From Apostichopus japonicus (lineage: Eukaryota; Echinodermata; Holothuroidea; Aspidochirotida; Stichopodidae): 64,000 nucleotides of DNA. Position numbers and translations under genes: made by a program. The notes beneath the pieces were generated by a model. It had not been told where the DNA came from, made no database searches, and saw only the letters and a program-made list of their open reading frames with translations. Where the stretch lies: contig NC_092582.1 in assembly GCF_037975245.1 (NCBI RefSeq), positions 23,399,577 through 23,463,576 of the forward strand, given 5' to 3'. Shown piece by piece: positions 46,836-57,500 of this stretch. Each line of letters opens with the position of its first letter. Positions within the stretch are counted from its first letter, which is position 1.

Positions 46836-48233
46836 TCATCTCTCATATGTATAATAACATACTAACCTCTTCCATTTGCACTAAATTCATTTAATGAAGC
46901 ACACATCAAAATTAGTTACCTTAGTCCTAACCCTGGCTAAAATGACAGCTCACTGGTCCAAGATTAAACTTTTCAAACTTGTTTCGACTGTCTTGACCAG
47001 CCTGTCTTGACCAGTCAGTAGAATGCTTATGGACCTGTTCAGCTTTTACAAACCCAATTGTTCTGTGGGCTCTCACAGACACCCCCCCCACAGGCCCCTA
47101 GGGTTCTGTGCACCGCAGGTTTAAGTAGATGGTGTGTATTTGCAACTCTCATGCTGAAGAAATGGTGGAGTGCAACTACAGGTCTATTATTGTGCCTGTC
47201 TTAATGTGTAGAATACACTGATAGTATACTGTAGTATAGCATAGTATAGCAGAGCATATGTAGCATAGCAGAGCACAGTATAGTACAAGCCTGGCAGATA
47301 GTACACAGTGATACCACAATGCAAAGTTTAATAAACACCATGATTCTGTGGGTAGCACAGTCAGCCATTATGTATTCTATACAAAACACTATGGAAAGTA
47401 TATCTTCTATGGAAAGCACCGTTATTGTATAGTTAGGAGGTAGCTAGATCCCTTAAACTTACAGTTTCACATTGTGGCCACTCACATATGTATGCTACAC
47501 AAAACACTATGGAAAGTATATCTTCTATGGATAGCACCGTAATTGTATAGTAAGGAGGTAGCTAGATCCCTTAAACTTACATTTTCACATTGTGGCCACT
47601 CACATAGCTGTACGCTCCCATGTCAGACAAAGATAAGATTCTGTGCTCTCTGTGATTTATTCTCAATAGGTAGTAGGTACCCATTAAACCAGAAGGTCTT
47701 TCAAACTGTTTGAACCAAGGTTATAACCAAACTCACATAGGTTGATATCACAATGGTACCACCTCCCCCCCCCCATCCCCCCTCTTACCATTCCTCCACC
47801 CTTCCTTTCCACAAGATACTGATTTTCAATAAACATCACCACATACAAGAAAGAAACTTGAGTTTTGCCAAGCAAACTAGTAACGATGAAGGTATAGTTT
47901 ATCCTCGTCAAGCCTTGTCAAGGGCCGTCTCTCACAGAAAGGATTGAAGGATTCTACACAACTTGTGAGTAAATCCATGTTTTTTGTTTAATGATAAGGT
48001 TTTGGTGTCAATTGATAAATAAGCACCACTAATCTTTAGGTATTAATAATTTGTTCGGGTGAATTAACAATCCATTCCCTCTGAATTGGTTATAAATTAC
48101 AAGTGAATTAAATATTAAAGCATAGGTTGGTGTATGCAACATGCTTCAACACAATCATTTTTGCAATTGTTTTTATAACAGCTGAGGCATTCTGGTAGAT
48201 AATAATATATCTTTCTCTTTCTAATTTCTAAAG

Positions 48234-48377
48234 GTTGGTATTCGTGAAGGGGTGTCTCATGTTGTCCAGAGAGAAGGCGATACCAGACAATTCCAGACAA
48301 TTAACCAAACCATCTTGGAGTGGATAAAATGTCCTCCACTGGTAGTGTTTCAACTGTGAAAAAGGAGAGTATTACAT
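48234..48377 (+). pseudogene. ALDH9A1-like pseudo-exon (copy 2)
   Basis: Duplicate of 45800-45940 with the same TTTCTAAAG acceptor and GTAAGT donor. It shares the same frameshift between the VGIREGVSHVVQ and STGSVSTVKK blocks, so the gene was already broken before this duplication. A short CAATTCCAGA direct repetition (48288-48300) is a private change. Confidence 0.85.
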
Positions 48378-48649
48378 GTAAGTATTGATGTGAATATTCA
48401 GTAGTACTTTCATCAACGTCTCCTAACTAAACCATCTCCAGTGTTTTCTTTTTAACTGGGATACTGGGTATGCATTACACAAAAATACTGACGTGAATAT
48501 TCATTAAGTACTGACATGCTATTCACAATGGGTGTTTAAATATATTGCACAGACAAGCAGGAAGTATCCTGTCTAGAGATCCCAGAGTGTTCAAATTGTT
48601 CATCATTAATAGACTACCAACTGGCAGAAAGTACTGATATGAATATTCA

Positions 48650-49016
48650 TTAAAGGGTTTGAGGACTCGCGCAAAAAGAAACGTCTGATGCCGGTAATCT
48701 GACCTAGTTTCGAATGAGGTGTAACAGAAGTGTTAGACACCACCATCGATCCCAGAAAATACACACACAGCTTGCTACAGTCGGTAATTAGACACTAGTG
48801 TACAGTCAGTAAATACAGCTGCGGTCAATACCCACAGCCAGTGTACAAACAATACAGCGATGGACATCTCAGGTCCAGCTAAAGATAACAAGGTATCACG
48901 TTTCATTACTGTCTGCATTTTGTAGCGACACGAACAAAACGTCACTTGCAAGCAACGGAAAGTTAACTTTTTCAGATGGTCGCACGCGGTTTGGGGCGAG
49001 TCTTCAATGCCTTTAA
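48650..49016 (-). mobile_element. TTAA-ended short element (367 bp), second copy
   Basis: Flanked on both sides by TTAA, with imperfect inverted ends TTAAAGGGTTTGAGGACTCG and TTAAAGGCATTGAAGACTCG. Closely related unoccupied sequences at 46061-46080 and 48498-48517 carry one TTAA. This shows a TTAA target duplication, as produced by piggyBac-type transposases. The element has no coding frame. It is the reverse-complement relative of 33403-33746. Confidence 0.85.
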
Positions 49017-49500
49017 GTACTGACATGCTATTCACAATGGGTGATTAATATTGTTACACAGACAAGCAGGAAGTATCCTGCCTAGCGATCCCAGAGTGTT
49101 CAAGTTGATCATTATTAATAGTCTACCAACTGGCAAAAAGGTGGCAAAATGTACTGGAGTACTGGTGTGGATATTCACAAGAGGTGTTAATCTTTTAGAG
49201 CTAGAATGTGACACAGGAAGTTCCCTGATTTACAATCCTAGAGTGGATTTATGGTCTTTCTGTTTTTTTTTACTGGTAACGTACCAGCAGGGAAACTGGT
49301 TAGCATCATACAGAAGAATTGAAATTAATATTCATAAAGAACTGATATGAATATTCGCAAGTGTTGTTAATGTTTGTACAGATAGAACATGATACAGTCT
49401 ATAAACCATCCTGGAGTGGATAAAGTGTCCTTTACTATCTTGTCCATACCTTAGCAAACTTAATACCAGCCATATTTTGATGAACGACTTTCTTCTTTTC
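49017..49500 (+). repeat. Degenerate intronic repeats related to the duplicated unit
   Basis: Further partial copies of ACTGATATGAATATTCAT, ACAAGCAGGAAGTATCCTG and CTGGAGTGGATAAA motifs occur at about 49057, 49165, 49205, 49322, 49344 and 49408. The last resembles the pseudo-exon's CTTGGAGTGGATAAAATG. This suggests the intron grew by repeated local duplication. Confidence 0.6.
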
Positions 49501-49504
49501 TCAG

Positions 49505-49630
49505 GTGACTGCAGACTGAACGTAAGGAATCAACCAGTTCATTCTTGAGCTTGAATCATCGCTTCTCATCTTTGCTGATGCAAATGTGGAAAAAATGACT
49601 TATGACAGCAAATTTCCTTATAAACCCTTA
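49505..49630 (+). pseudogene. ALDH9A1-like pseudo-exon (LELGGKSP region)
   Basis: After TTTCTCAG the frame reads, following early stops, FILELESSLLIFADANVEKM. The matching ALDH9 segment is VTLELGGKSPLIIFADAD, which carries the catalytic general-base Glu. The GGKSP motif is damaged and TGA/TAA codons occur near 49515-49525. The donor is probably GTAGAG at about 49631. Confidence 0.75.
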
Positions 49631-50355
49631 GTAGAGGTTGGTAGGTTGGTGTGTTTGGGGAGGGAGCATGGGGGGGGGGGGGGGAGGAGGTAAGCTAGTT
49701 TGTGTATGATCTTCAGTAAATACCTCAGTGTTTGCAAAGTTGTTAGCAGGCATTCTTTGCAAAATATTTGTTAGGTGTTTCAACATTTTCTGTGGTTAGA
49801 CCTGAGCAGAATTATTCCTATTTGTGAGTATAGCTCTACTATTCAAGAACATTATAATAATCACTTCCCAGTGAAATCATTAAGCCTCTGCTGGCACAGT
49901 GTATCTCAGTTTACATAACATTTACCAGCATTAGTGGTGTCTATTAATTGCAGGCAAAGTAACGAACAGTGAAATGTGGTCATAAAACAGCTTGAAAAGT
50001 CAACTAATTTGACAGTTATTACAAAATTCAAAATACCTCTCATGTTACAATTGTGGTTCTTTAAAATGTAAGTTTGCTTTATCTTGGAATGCATTTACTC
50101 AAAATTTGGTCAACATATTTGAAGGTTGTGAAATCACGACATACCCCATCATATGCTTTCTCAATTGATGCTATCAAACAATAAAGCCTTGAAAACACTC
50201 AAAATGTGAATATTATTGAGAATCTTACTAAAACTTGCTATTTGTTCCAAAATAAGGACATGTTATTAAAAATGTGATTACCTACTAATGCACAAAATTT
50301 TCCCTAACCAAGTTACAAGATTACTAAAGGCATAGAACTTTCCATTCTCTTCCAG

Positions 50356-50556
50356 ATCTATACCAACGGAACAAAAGTCCTTGTGGGAGGTGGCAGCAAA
50401 GATGAATTTGTTCTGAAACATGTCAGGAAGACAAAAGGGATGAAGATAGGAGATCCAAAAAAGGATGGAACTATGATGGGAGCAGTGATTTCAAAAGAAC
50501 ACAAGGAATAAGGACTTAATTATATCCAAGAAGCCAAGAAACAATCTCTGCTTGAG
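50356..50556 (+). pseudogene. ALDH9A1-like pseudo-exon (catalytic-Cys region)
   Basis: Between CTCTTCCAG and GTAGGG. The frame reads IYTNGTKVLVGGGSKDEFVL and then RKTKGMKIGDPKKDGTMMGA. In the family the first residues are (GQ)[VI]C[TCS]NGTR, where Cys is the catalytic nucleophile; here that codon is TAT (Tyr), one transition away from TGT. An in-frame TAA at 50509-50511 interrupts the SKEHKE..LNYIQEAKK helix. A working enzyme of this class would oxidise aminoaldehydes such as 4-trimethylaminobutyraldehyde or betaine aldehyde with NAD+. Confidence 0.88.
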
Positions 50557-50740
50557 GTAGGGTTACTGTTATTATTCAGGATTATCCCATTTTTGTAACA
50601 AAATTAAAGATACCAATATATATTTAAATTTAAATATATATATTATATATATATACATCATAACTCCAAGATTAAAACTTGAATGCACTTTATACTTGGT
50701 ATTGAGATCCACCTCAGTGATTGTAAGAATCCTGTTTTTT

Positions 50741-50829
50741 TGGGGGGTAACTTTTCCCCTTTGGGGGTAACTTTGGGGGTAACTTTGGGGGTAACTTTTC
50801 CCCTTTGGGGGTAACTTTGGGGGTAACTT
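50741..50829. repeat. GGGGGTAACTTT short tandem repeats
   Basis: Seven copies of GGGGGTAACTTT, some followed by TCCCCTTT, in an ALDH pseudogene intron. Confidence 0.85.
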
Positions 50830-50927
50830 TTTTGTGATATTATCATTCTGTGATAGTGGAGTTTGCATGTAAATATTTACATCTTTGAAACTCCCATAAT
50901 AATGAAAATCGTTTTCTTTTCTTACAG

Positions 50928-51247
50928 GGAGCAGAAGTGCTTTGAAGAGGGAGAGTCTTTTACACCTGAAGACCCTAACATCAGCGGTGGTTACTACATG
51001 ATGCCTTGTACTCTAGATCAGGTGGAAGATCACATGACCGTTGCTAAGGAGAAGATCTTTGGCCCAGTTTTGGCTCTCTTCACTTTTGACGCAGAGGAGG
51101 AAGCCGTACGTCAAGGAACTAACGAGGTGGCTACTACATGACACCTTGTATTCTAGATCAGGTGGAAGATCACATGACCAGGAGGGAACGTCTAGTAGGA
51201 CTGTGACCTCCGGCTGTGCAGAACACTGTGGGACAGACCACATGACA
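50928..51247 (+). pseudogene. ALDH9A1-like pseudo-exon (GYYMxP-EEIFGPV region), internally duplicated
   Basis: After TTCTTACAG the sequence starts GAEVL, then shifts frame to EEGESFTPEDPNISGGYYMM, PCTLDQVEDHMTVAKEKIFG and PVLALFTFDAEEEAV. This matches the ALDH9 block GYYMRPCVL..EEIFGPVMSILSFDTE. At 51125-51178 the GGYYM..QVEDHMT segment is repeated in place of the expected NDTxYGLA region, and a third echo (GACCACATGACAGTTGCTAA) lies at 51236. The frameshift and scrambled 3' end confirm a pseudogene. Later ALDH exons are not found. Confidence 0.88.
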
Positions 51248-51289
51248 GTTGCTAAGGGTGACCTTTTACCTCTCCTTTTAAAGCTTACT

Positions 51290-52110
51290 CTTGAACTTGA
51301 CTTTGATAATGAAAATGTTTTCGAACGGTTGAACTTGAACTTCATAAACCGATATTTAATTTCACGAAACGTTTTTAACTTGATCTTGAACTTGAACTTG
51401 ATAAAACCACAATTTAATTTTAGTAAAATGGATAAACTTGATCTTGAATTTGAACTTGAACTTGACAAGACCACAAGTTAATTTTAGTAAAATGGATAAA
51501 CTTGATCTTGGACTTGAACTTGATAAAATCAAAATTTCATTTAACGTTTTAAACTTGATCTTGAATTTGAACTTGAACTTGATGAGACCACAAGTTAATT
51601 TTAGTAAAATGGATAAACTTGATCTTGGACTTGAACTTGATAAAATCAAAATTTCATTTAACGTTTTAAACTTGATCTTGAATTTGAACTTGAACTTGAT
51701 GAGACCACAAGTTAATTTTAGTAAAATGGATAAACTTGATCTTGGACTTGAACTTGAACTTGATAAAATCAAAATTTCATTTAACGTTTTAAACTTGATC
51801 TTGAATTTGAACTTGAACTTGGTGAGACCACTAGTTAATTTTAGTAAATGGATAAACTTGATCTTGGACTTGAACTTGATAAAATCAAAATTTCATTTAA
51901 CGTTTTAAACTTGATCTTGAATTTGAACTTGAACTTGATGAGACCACTAGTTAATTTTAGTAAATGGATAAACTTGATCTTGGACTTGAACTTGATAAAA
52001 TCAAAATTTCATTTAAAGTTTTAAACTTGATCTTGAATTTGATAAAAACAAAATTTACTTTGGCAAAAATTTAATTTAACTAGACAGTTAAACTTGATCT
52101 TGAATTTGAA
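51290..52110. repeat. ~117-bp minisatellite with open frames on both strands
   Basis: About five full units and diverged edges. Landmark AAAATTTCAT occurs at 51531, 51648, 51771, 51887 and 52003, giving spacings of 117, 123, 116 and 116 bases. Within the unit the sub-repeat AACTTGATCTTG/AACTTGAACTTG recurs. While spacing stays a multiple of three, long frames persist on both strands (51438-51908 plus, 51362-51772 minus) but break where single bases are lost. They are repeat artefacts. Confidence 0.93.
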
Positions 52111-52186
52111 CTTGATCTTGAACTTCAAACAAAAGACCAAAAATGACAGGACACAATTGAATGTCTTTTGATACTATTTTAACATC

Positions 52187-53158
52187 TTATTTCTCATCAA
52201 TTTCCAATTTATCAATATTTAATACATTATTGTCGTCATCATCATCATCATCATCATCGCCCGCCACATCTAAACTATGTATACCGGCCACAGCATCCTC
52301 CTGTATAACTGGTAGTAGCCCGCCGGTGGCAGGTGTCTGAATAGTGGTGCCCGGTGGTAAAACCATTCCTCCGTTCTCATCAACAACACCTATTTCCGGC
52401 GTGACACTCCTCCTCCCCTCCTCCAGTAGATTGACTTCCATGACTCGTTGAATCATCAGCCCATCCGTACTCACTTTATCGTCTTCCTCTTCCGTTAGGG
52501 TCGTCAGCGATATTCCTGTGCATTTCAATTCTTCTACATCTGATGTCGCTGCCCTGGGTTCCACATCTACATTTGGTTCTGTAGACACCACCCTCGGCTC
52601 CGGGGATGGAGGTGGCGCTACGGTCTCGGGAATGTCTTTCTTCTTGGGATGTACGACGACCTCCACAGCCTCAGGGGAGTGTAGATAGCTCCTCTCATCC
52701 ACCACCGGCCATACATCAGGACTGGGGTTGGACGGTGTCGGCGTAGTAGCAATATTACGTGCCACGGGGGGAGGCGTCCTTCCACGTGGTAACTGGTTAC
52801 TAGAAGTCGTGGTCTCCCACGGCGACACCGACCGAGGTGGTTTCACAGATGGCGAGGTAACGCTAGCTGGGTGAGCTGCAACCGTGTCTGGTGAGGACAG
52901 GGCACTGTCCACGGCATGTTCATGTATAGTGTGTAAGCCCTGCTCTGCGCTGGACACTCTAACCCGTGAGGACCCAGAACCCTTCCTGCTCTTCATCTCT
53001 ACCAGGTCCTCCAGACCTCTGCTATCGTACGACGTCGTCGTCTTTGCAGAAGGTAACGTATTTTCTCGGAAGCTTGCCTGAGGAGCTGTGGCTGGCGTTC
53101 CATACGGTGCTTTGGGTACGCGGGTAGAGTAACTGGGCGACATTGCTTGCGATGGATC
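52187..53158 (-). CDS. Unrecognised gene, terminal exon (Pro/Ser-rich, acidic tail)
   Basis: The exon has acceptor TTCCAAACAG on the minus strand, 323 codons and a TAA stop at 52187-52189. It starts DPSQAMSPSYSTRVPKAPYG. Most of it is low-order sequence rich in Pro, Ser, Thr and Val, with many SP/TP dipeptides (possible proline-directed phosphorylation sites). A run of nine Asp lies near the end, and the tail is NNVLNIDKLEIDEK. There are no membrane segments or enzyme motifs. Phase 0 entry agrees with the microexon at 54222-54196. The steady, unbiased codon usage and absence of stops over 324 codons make it a real exon. I do not recognise the family; it looks like the disordered C-terminus of a scaffold or regulatory protein. 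Confidence 0.85.
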   Translation of the reverse strand, partial: DPSQAMSPSYSTRVPKAPYGTPATAPQASFRENTLPSAKTTTSYDSRGLEDLVEMKSRKGSGSSRVRVSSAEQGLHTIHEHAVDSALSSPDTVAAHPASVTSPSVKPPRSVSPWETTTSSNQLPRGRTPPPVARNIATTPTPSNPSPDVWPVVDERSYLHSPEAVEVVVHPKKKDIPETVAPPPSPEPRVVSTEPNVDVEPRAATSDVEELKCTGISLTTLTEEEDDKVSTDGLMIQRVMEVNLLEEGRRSVTPEIGVVDENGGMVLPPGTTIQTPATGGLLPVIQEDAVAGIHSLDVAGDDDDDDDDDNNVLNIDKLEIDEK

Positions 53159-54195
53159 CTGTTTGGAATTAAGAAAATAAATCAATTAAAGAACGAAACA
53201 ATTGGACGGTTGTCTTATTACACGTGCAAAGACATTGTTCTATTACATATTTCCAAGAATAAAGGCGGTGGTGTGCCTTGTGAACACTGTCAACCAACTT
53301 GCTTGAGCTACGCACAGCTTGACAGCAGAGGAGGACAAGACTCGTGTCAGTGTCAAGCGAAACCATGATTGAAATCTGTAGGAGAAATGTTGGTAAATGG
53401 CCTCACTACATACCCAGCAGCATATTGTACATATTCAATACAATCAATATGAAAAAAGGTCCTTTCTGGGCTGCGGGTGGGTGGTTACTTTTAGCATAAA
53501 GAAGTATTAAAAAACTATTAATAATGCACTAGATGTGCTCAGATATTAAAGTCTTAAAGACGATTTCAAGAGGCATGTGTGATCATGAAAGTTTGCAAAA
53601 ACGGTGAAAATACTAAAGAAGTGTTAACTCATTAAGTTCTGACAAGTTATTTATTTCAGATTCTAACCACCCAAATTGTTTGAAATATCGTATCAAAGCA
53701 TGTGTGCCTATCGTCACAGGAAAAACAGAAACAGAACAGATTCCAAGAATGTCCACACTATTGGATATAGCTCTCCTACGTCCCCTCCACATGCCCCCCT
53801 CCCCTACCCCTACCCCACCTCCCCTACCCCACATCCCACCTCCCCCTACCCCACATCCCACCTCCCCCACATCCCACCTCCCCCTACCCCACATCCCACC
53901 TCCCCTACCCCCATCCCACCCCCTACCCCCATCCCACCTCCACCATGTTAATTAGTTTCACTGATACTGGTATACCATTGAAGAAATTGCTTTCTCTTTC
54001 TAGACAAATAACAACACAGTTATAAAGTATATGAATATCTAACCATCAGACTGTTGTTTTGTTTCTGATATTGAGAAGAAAGTTTCAACTAAAGACAAGG
54101 ATTTCTATTATTAATCAAAGAAGCATATTTTAATAAGGAAAGAAGAAGAAGAATAACTAGAGAATTAAGCATCAAATCTGAACAACAAATATTAC
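53159..54195 (-). other. Intron of the minus-strand gene
   Basis: Between the microexon donor and the terminal-exon acceptor. It contains a C-rich low-complexity tract (53790-53945, CCCCACATCCCACCTCCCCT-like repeats). No other exon is apparent. Confidence 0.7.
53790..53945. repeat. C-rich imperfect tandem repeats
   Basis: Repeats of CCCCTACCCCACATCCCACC with varying length. Pro-His-Pro-Thr-Ser frames over it are artefacts. Confidence 0.9.
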
Positions 54196-54222
54196 CTCAT
54201 AGTCAAACCAATGAAGTTCCGG
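54196..54222 (-). CDS. Unrecognised gene, 27-nt microexon
   Basis: On the minus strand a pyrimidine-rich tract ends in TTTTGCATGCAG. Then come 27 bases reading PELHWFDYE and a donor GTAATA. Both junctions are phase 0, exactly as required between the exon ending ..SSHASEEF (58184) and the exon starting DPSQAM (53158). No stop is introduced. Microexons of this size are often alternatively spliced in animal neurons or muscle, but that is not shown here. Confidence 0.65.
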
Positions 54223-54569
54223 CTGCATGCAAAAGAAGGCAGGTGGGAAAATATTGATATTAAACAAAATTAATATATGCTATGGCTAGCAAAAACTACT
54301 AACATAGAGGCAGGAAACTGCTTGTAGGTGGTATAAAGTGTGTGAAAATTAAATGCAACAAGTGTGCATCATTCACCAAACTAAATGAACCATACATTCC
54401 ACCATATTGCAATTACGACCTGCAGCAACTAAGGCCTTGCTCTTTATTTTAACATCATCAACGTCACTATCACAGACGATTGTTGTTTGAAGAAGTATAG
54501 GTTGCACTATCAATGTGGTATTTATAATTTATTTGCACTGGTGATGTCAGTTACTCCCAGCACCAAGTA

Positions 54570-57500
54570 GGAATAATTAAAAAAGGGATTTTGGCCAATA
54601 TCGGGCAAAATCATAAGGGTATAGCCTTATGAAATTGGCCATTTTGGGCCAAAAATGAAAGTTCTCAAATCTCTCTCAGACTATGTAGAAAGGACTCCCA
54701 GCACCCAGTAGACACTTTTGAGATTTGAGAACTTTCATTTTTGGCCCGAAATGGTCAATTTCATAAGGCTATACCCTTATGATTTTGTCCGATTTTGGCC
54801 AAAATCGCTACTTTTTTCATTCTTCCCAACTATTAATGTTTATACTACTCTTGTCACCTGGCTAGGAATCAAAAGGGCGCCACACACCACACGTACAATT
54901 TTGGGAATAATTAAAAAAGTCTGGATTTTGGCCAAAATCGGACAAAATCATAAGGGTTTAGCCTTATGAAATTGGCCATTTTGGGCCAAAAATGAAAGTT
55001 CTCAAATCTCTCTCAGACTACGTAGAAGGGACTCCCAGTAGACGCTTTTTAGATTTGAGAACTTTCATTTTTGGCCCAAAATGGCCAATTTCATAAGGTA
55101 AACCTTATGATTTTGTCCGATTTTGTCCAAAATCGCTACTTTTTTTATTCTTCCCAACTATTAATGTTTATACTACTCCTGTCACCTGGCTAGGAATCCA
55201 AAGGGCGCCACACACCACAGGTACAATTTTGGGAATAATTAAAAAAGTCGGGATTTTGGCCAAAATCGGACAAAATCATAAGGGTATATATTGCCTTATG
55301 AAGTTGGCCATTTTGGGCCAAAAATGAAAGTTCTCAAAGCTCTCTCAGACTACGTAGAAGGGACTCCCAGCACCCAGTAGACGCTTTTTAGATTTGAGAA
55401 CTTTCATTTTTGGCCCAAAATGGCCAATTTCATAAGGTTATACCCTTATGATTTTGTCCGATTTTGGCCAAAATCGCTACTTTTTTCATTCTTCCCAACT
55501 TTTAATGCTTATACTACTCTTGTCACCTGGCTAGGAATCCAAAGGGCGCCACACACCACAGGTACAATTTTGGGAATATTTAAAAAAGTCGGGATTTTGG
55601 CCAAAATCGGACAAAATCATAAGGGTATATATAGCCTTATGAAATTGGCCATTTTTGGGCCAAAAATAAAAGTTCTCAAAGCTCTATCAGACTACGTAGA
55701 AGGGACTCCTAGCACCCAGTAGACGCTTTTGAGATTTGAGAACTTTCCTTTTTGGCCCGATATGGTCAATTTCATAAGGCCCTTATGATTTTGGCCAAAA
55801 TCCAGACTTTTTTTATTCTTCCCAAATATTAATGTTTATACTACTCTTGTCACCTGGCTAGGAATCCAAAGGGCGCCACACACCACAGGTACAATTTTGG
55901 GAATATTTAAAAAAGTTGGGATTTTGGCCAAAATCGGACAAAATCATAAGGGTATAGCCTTATGAAATTGGCCAATTTGGGCCAAAAATGAAAGTTCTGA
56001 AATCTAAAAAGCGTCTACTGGGTGTAAAAAGCGTCTACTGGGTGTAAGCGTCTACTTTGGGAATAATTAAAAAAGTTGGGATTTTGTCCAAAATCGGACA
56101 AAATTATAAAATTGGCCATTTTGGGCCAAAAATGAAAGTTCTGCAATCTCTCTCAGACTACGTAGAAGGGACTCCCAACACCCAGTAGACGCTTTTTAGA
56201 TTTGAGAACTTTCATTTTTGACCCAAAATGGCCAATTTCATAAGGTTATACCCTTATGATTTTGTCCGATTTTTGCCAAAATCCCTACTTTTTTCATTCT
56301 TCCCAACTATTAATGTTTATACTATTCTTGTCACCTGGCTAGGAATCCAAAGGGCACCACACACCACAGGTACAATTTTGGGAATATTTAAAAAAGTCGG
56401 GATTTTGTCCAAAATCGGACAAAATCATAAGGGTATAAGCCTTATAAAATTGGCCATTTTCGGGCCAAAAATGAAAGTTCTCAAAGCTCTCTCAGACTAC
56501 GTAGAAGGGACTCCCAGCACCCAGTAGACGCTTTTTAGATTTGAGAACTTTCATTTTTGGCCCAAAATGGCCAATTTCATAAGGCTATACCCTTTTGATA
56601 TTGTACGATTTTGGCCAAAATCCAGACTTTTTGTATTCTTCCCAACTATTAATGTTTATACTACTCTTGTCACCTGGCTAGGAACCCAAAGGGCGCCACA
56701 CACCACAGGTACAATTTTGGGAATAATTAAAAAAGTCGGGATTTTGTCCAAAATCGGACAAAATCATAAGGGTATAAGCCTTATAAAATTGGCCATTTTG
56801 GGCCAAAAATGAAAGATTTCAAAGCTCTCTCAGACTACGTAGAAGGGACTCCCAGCTCCCAGCACCTTTTTAGATTTGAGAACTTTCATTTTTGGCCCAA
56901 AATCGTGACTTTTTTCATTCTTCCCAAATATTAATGTTTATACTACTCTTGTCACCTGGCTAGGAATCCAAAGGGCGCCACACACCACCACACGTACAAT
57001 TTTGGGAATAATTAAAAAAGTCGGGATTTTGGCCAAAATCGGACAAAATCATAAGGGTATATATAGCCTTATGAAATTGGACATTTTGGACCCAAAAATG
57101 AAAGTTCTGAAATCTCTCTCAGACTACGTAGAAGGGACTTCCAGCACCCAGTAGACGCTTTTGAGATTTGAGAACTTTCATATTTGGCCCGATATGGTCA
57201 ATTTCATAAGGCCCTTATGATTTTGTCCGATTTTGGCCAAAATCCCGACTTTTCATTCTTCCCAAATATTAATGTTTATACTACTCTTGTCACCTGGCTA
57301 GGAATCCAAAGGGCGCCACACACCACAGGTACAATTTTGGGAATATTTAAAAAAGTAGCGATTTTGGCCAAAATCATAAGGGTTTAGCCTTATGAAATTG
57401 GCCATTTTTGGGCCAAAAATGAAAGTTCTCAAAGCTCTCTCAGACTAGGTAGAAGGGACTCCCAGCACCCAGTAGACGCTTTTGAGATTTGAGAACTTGC

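Larger units (their letters stand above)
46177..48625 (+). repeat. Tandem duplication around an ALDH pseudo-exon, copy 2
   Basis: Second copy of the unit at 43965-46176. It has an extra ~110-bp internal tandem duplication (about 47386-47495 repeated at 47496-47606) and a longer minisatellite. It ends in CATCATTAATAGACTACCAA where copy 1 runs into the minisatellite. Confidence 0.9.

Noticed and set aside
43974-46854. Repeated GYYWLLY/ATIGYYTEW frames up to 150 codons
   Set aside because: Translation of the GGCTACT minisatellite in several frames; no splice sites or non-repeat coding flanks.
49051-49350. 99-codon frame starting near an ALDH intron repeat
   Set aside because: Falls in degenerate intronic repeats; no family match and no consistent splice sites.
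51362-51908. Opposed 136- and 156-codon frames
   Set aside because: Both lie in the ~117-bp minisatellite; one-base losses in later units break them.
54718-57387. A repeated family of 60-100-codon frames containing FIRLYPYDFVRFWPK
   Set aside because: One per satellite unit, read through the palindrome arms. Stops and frameshifts differ between units with no sign of protein-level constraint.
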